DNA of 64,000 nt, taken from NCBI GenBank assembly GCA_038502055.1, contig JAXRKN010000040.1:5084001-5148000 (forward strand). Reading direction: 5' to 3'. Positions 62,501 through 64,000 of the stretch are shown piece after piece (the stretch's first letter is position 1; each line of letters begins with the position of its first letter). Both the position numbers and the translations under genes were made by a program. Under the pieces are notes generated by a model. That model saw only the letters and a list, made by a program, of their open reading frames with translations. It made no database searches and was not told the DNA's origin. This stretch comes from Tanytarsus gracilentus. Its lineage: Eukaryota; Arthropoda; Insecta; Diptera; Chironomidae.

Positions 62501-63772
62501 ATTTTAATAGTTGCGTAATTTGATTAGTAAATTCCACGAAAGCAAATGAAAGATTTTTAACTTTCAACGTGATCAAAATTCATCGAAAACACACATAAAA
62601 TTGGCAATGTGCAGTTACGATCATCACAAATTATGTTTTCTCTCCATAGACTTTCCAATCATGCCGATCACTCTTATAGAAATTCACAGATTTTGTCAAA
62701 AGGAAATCAACCTCAAAGCGGAATGTAAAGAAATTTAACAGCAAAGTTTTTCGGCCATACAAAACAGTTAGGTAGGCAGCCATCATCGGCAACAGCAACA
62801 CACAACAAGAAATATTTGAGAAGGTGCTACGAATTTGAATCTTCTCACATCACCATGCCACCGCCGTGCATATCGGGTTTATGACCCTGCGAAAAAAAAA
62901 GTTCGTACAGTCGAAAGAGAGTAGAATGCGATGATGACGATGAGAAATCAAGAAATAGACAAACGTCGCAAGTTTTCACAACCAAATAGTTATCAAATGA
63001 TGTGTTGCCTCGACTTTTATTGTTTCCACTTTTCTTCTCCTCTCTTCTTTTCCTCCTTTTTTCTATTCGCTCTCGCGCACTCATTTCCAATTTCATATTC
63101 TCAGCGCACAGCGTAAAATTGAAATGTAAGAAGCGCAGTGATGTGTGTATAAATAATACCGTCCGTTAATCAAATCGCCAAAAAATACGCGTCTAGTTTT
63201 CAGCTTTTATGATTGCCTTTAATTCCTATTGTTTCGTTTTGCCTTTCATTTGCGGGCACTTCACTTCTTTGCTCCAGCTGACTTTATACACAAAGCTAAG
63301 GAAAATGAGTTTATACTCACATCATGAAATGTGATTTGTGGGACTTTTTAGTTATTTTTTTTCATGAACCAAATTTGGATGAAGATATTTTTTTATATAT
63401 ACATGCGATTATTTACTATACAGTAATGCCAAAATACACCATGAAAGCAGAAGAAGAGGGATGAGTTGAATGACTCTATTGTCTCACTTCGGCAAGTCTC
63501 TCTTTCACTTTTGAACTATTTTAGAGGAGTGTAAAGTAAATTATTAATTCCAAAATTATTCAATTGATCGAATGGTCATCAGTTTTCGAGATGATTATTT
63601 TTTTTCAAGGTGTGTAACTCCTAAACATGGCCATGCATGGGTGGGATACAAATTTTTGTGTTCTTAAAGAGCCGCCAAGAGATCGATGAAGACGAAAATT
63701 AACCCAAAAGGACACAGACGGATTAAACAGCAGCTTGTCGCTCAAAAATATCATGGTGTATTCTTTTCTGTC

Positions 63773-63784
63773 GAGCACGTGCTC
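63773..63784. promoter_or_regulatory. 12-bp palindrome with CACGTG E-box
   Basis: GAGCACGTGCTC is a perfect palindrome around the CACGTG core used by bHLH factors such as CLK/CYC or Myc. Function inferred from the motif only. Confidence 0.3.
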
Positions 63785-64000
63785 TTGACATTACCCAATT
63801 TCTGTTGCTCTCTCATTTAATTAAATTCAAACAGCTCTCGAACGCACCTGCTCAAGTCTGAATGAAAAAAAAATTAGGGAAATCGATAATGACAACCACG
63901 ACGACACACACTGATGATCCGCATTAATTCATATCGATGCAGCTTGTAAAATTGAGACAACACCAACAACTCGTAAATTTTTAAGAGTCCAAAAATTTTC

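Larger units (their letters stand above)
56001..64000. other. gene desert 5' of tonalli, part 3
   Basis: No supported gene up to the window end. It holds nested inverted repeats near 56448-56520, GAGAG runs near 59267, 60040 and 60444, a CTCTC run near 59164, and a 12-bp palindrome with an E-box core at 63773-63784. No tonalli promoter could be pinned down, so the locus may extend beyond 64000. Confidence 0.4.

Noticed and set aside
39000..64000. microRNA, tRNA or CRISPR-like arrays in the desert
   Set aside because: By eye I found no known insect microRNA seed in a hairpin, no tRNA B-box with a matching cloverleaf and no regularly spaced repeats; a covariance-model scan would be needed to exclude them.

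Overview
The window looks like nuclear DNA of an insect, most likely a nematoceran fly with a compact genome such as a midge. The basis is gene content (Reg-5, egalitarian, nudel and tonalli homologues, a dipteran/insect set), A+T-rich sequence, mostly 50-80 nt introns, and Drosophila-type core promoter elements. The species cannot be named from the sequence.

Positions 1-39 kb are gene dense. In order: the 3' end of an SLC38-type amino-acid transporter (+, 42-619, cut by the window edge); Rhythmically expressed gene 5 (-, 1778-4554) with a TATA/Inr promoter; a possible small secreted protein (-, 4870-5097); an orphan single-exon ORF (+, 6332-6748); egalitarian (-, 7568-10805); a cytosolic 5'-nucleotidase-like phosphoesterase (-, 12334-15058); then four head-to-tail + strand genes: a retinol-dehydrogenase-type SDR (16341-17442), an RPGRIP1L-type ciliary protein (17688-20876), a SMYD4-like TPR/MYND/SET protein (21002-22614) and a MATH-BTB protein (22784-23929). 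These are followed by sulfide:quinone oxidoreductase (-, 24143-25664), nudel (-, 26052-33551) and the coding exons of tonalli/Zmiz (-, 35445-38779). Exons were assembled by hand; every junction listed has GT..AG ends and keeps frame, giving proteins of 267, 956, 687, 329, 869, 502, 346, 430, 2242 and 934 residues respectively.

Positions about 39-64 kb hold no coding sequence I can support: 25 kb without a gene beside one gene per roughly 3-4 kb. It lies 5' of tonalli and is full of GAGAG/CTCTC runs, CA/GT and CAT microsatellites and a few CRE-like palindromes. I read it as a long 5' intron and/or cis-regulatory domain of tonalli, which is inference.

Biologically the genes are mixed: two act in oogenesis (egl in mRNA transport with BicD/dynein, nudel in eggshell and dorsoventral patterning), one is ciliary (RPGRIP1L), several are metabolic (SDR, SQOR, 5'-nucleotidase, transporter) and tonalli is a SUMO-ligase-type chromatin co-factor. 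There is no operon-like logic or defence system. The points most worth checking are an RFX X-box just upstream of the ciliary gene, a probable alternative 3' end that removes the RPGRIP1L C-terminal domain, a 29-bp target-site-like duplication around an 89-bp insert, and the tonalli-flanking 25-kb gene desert.
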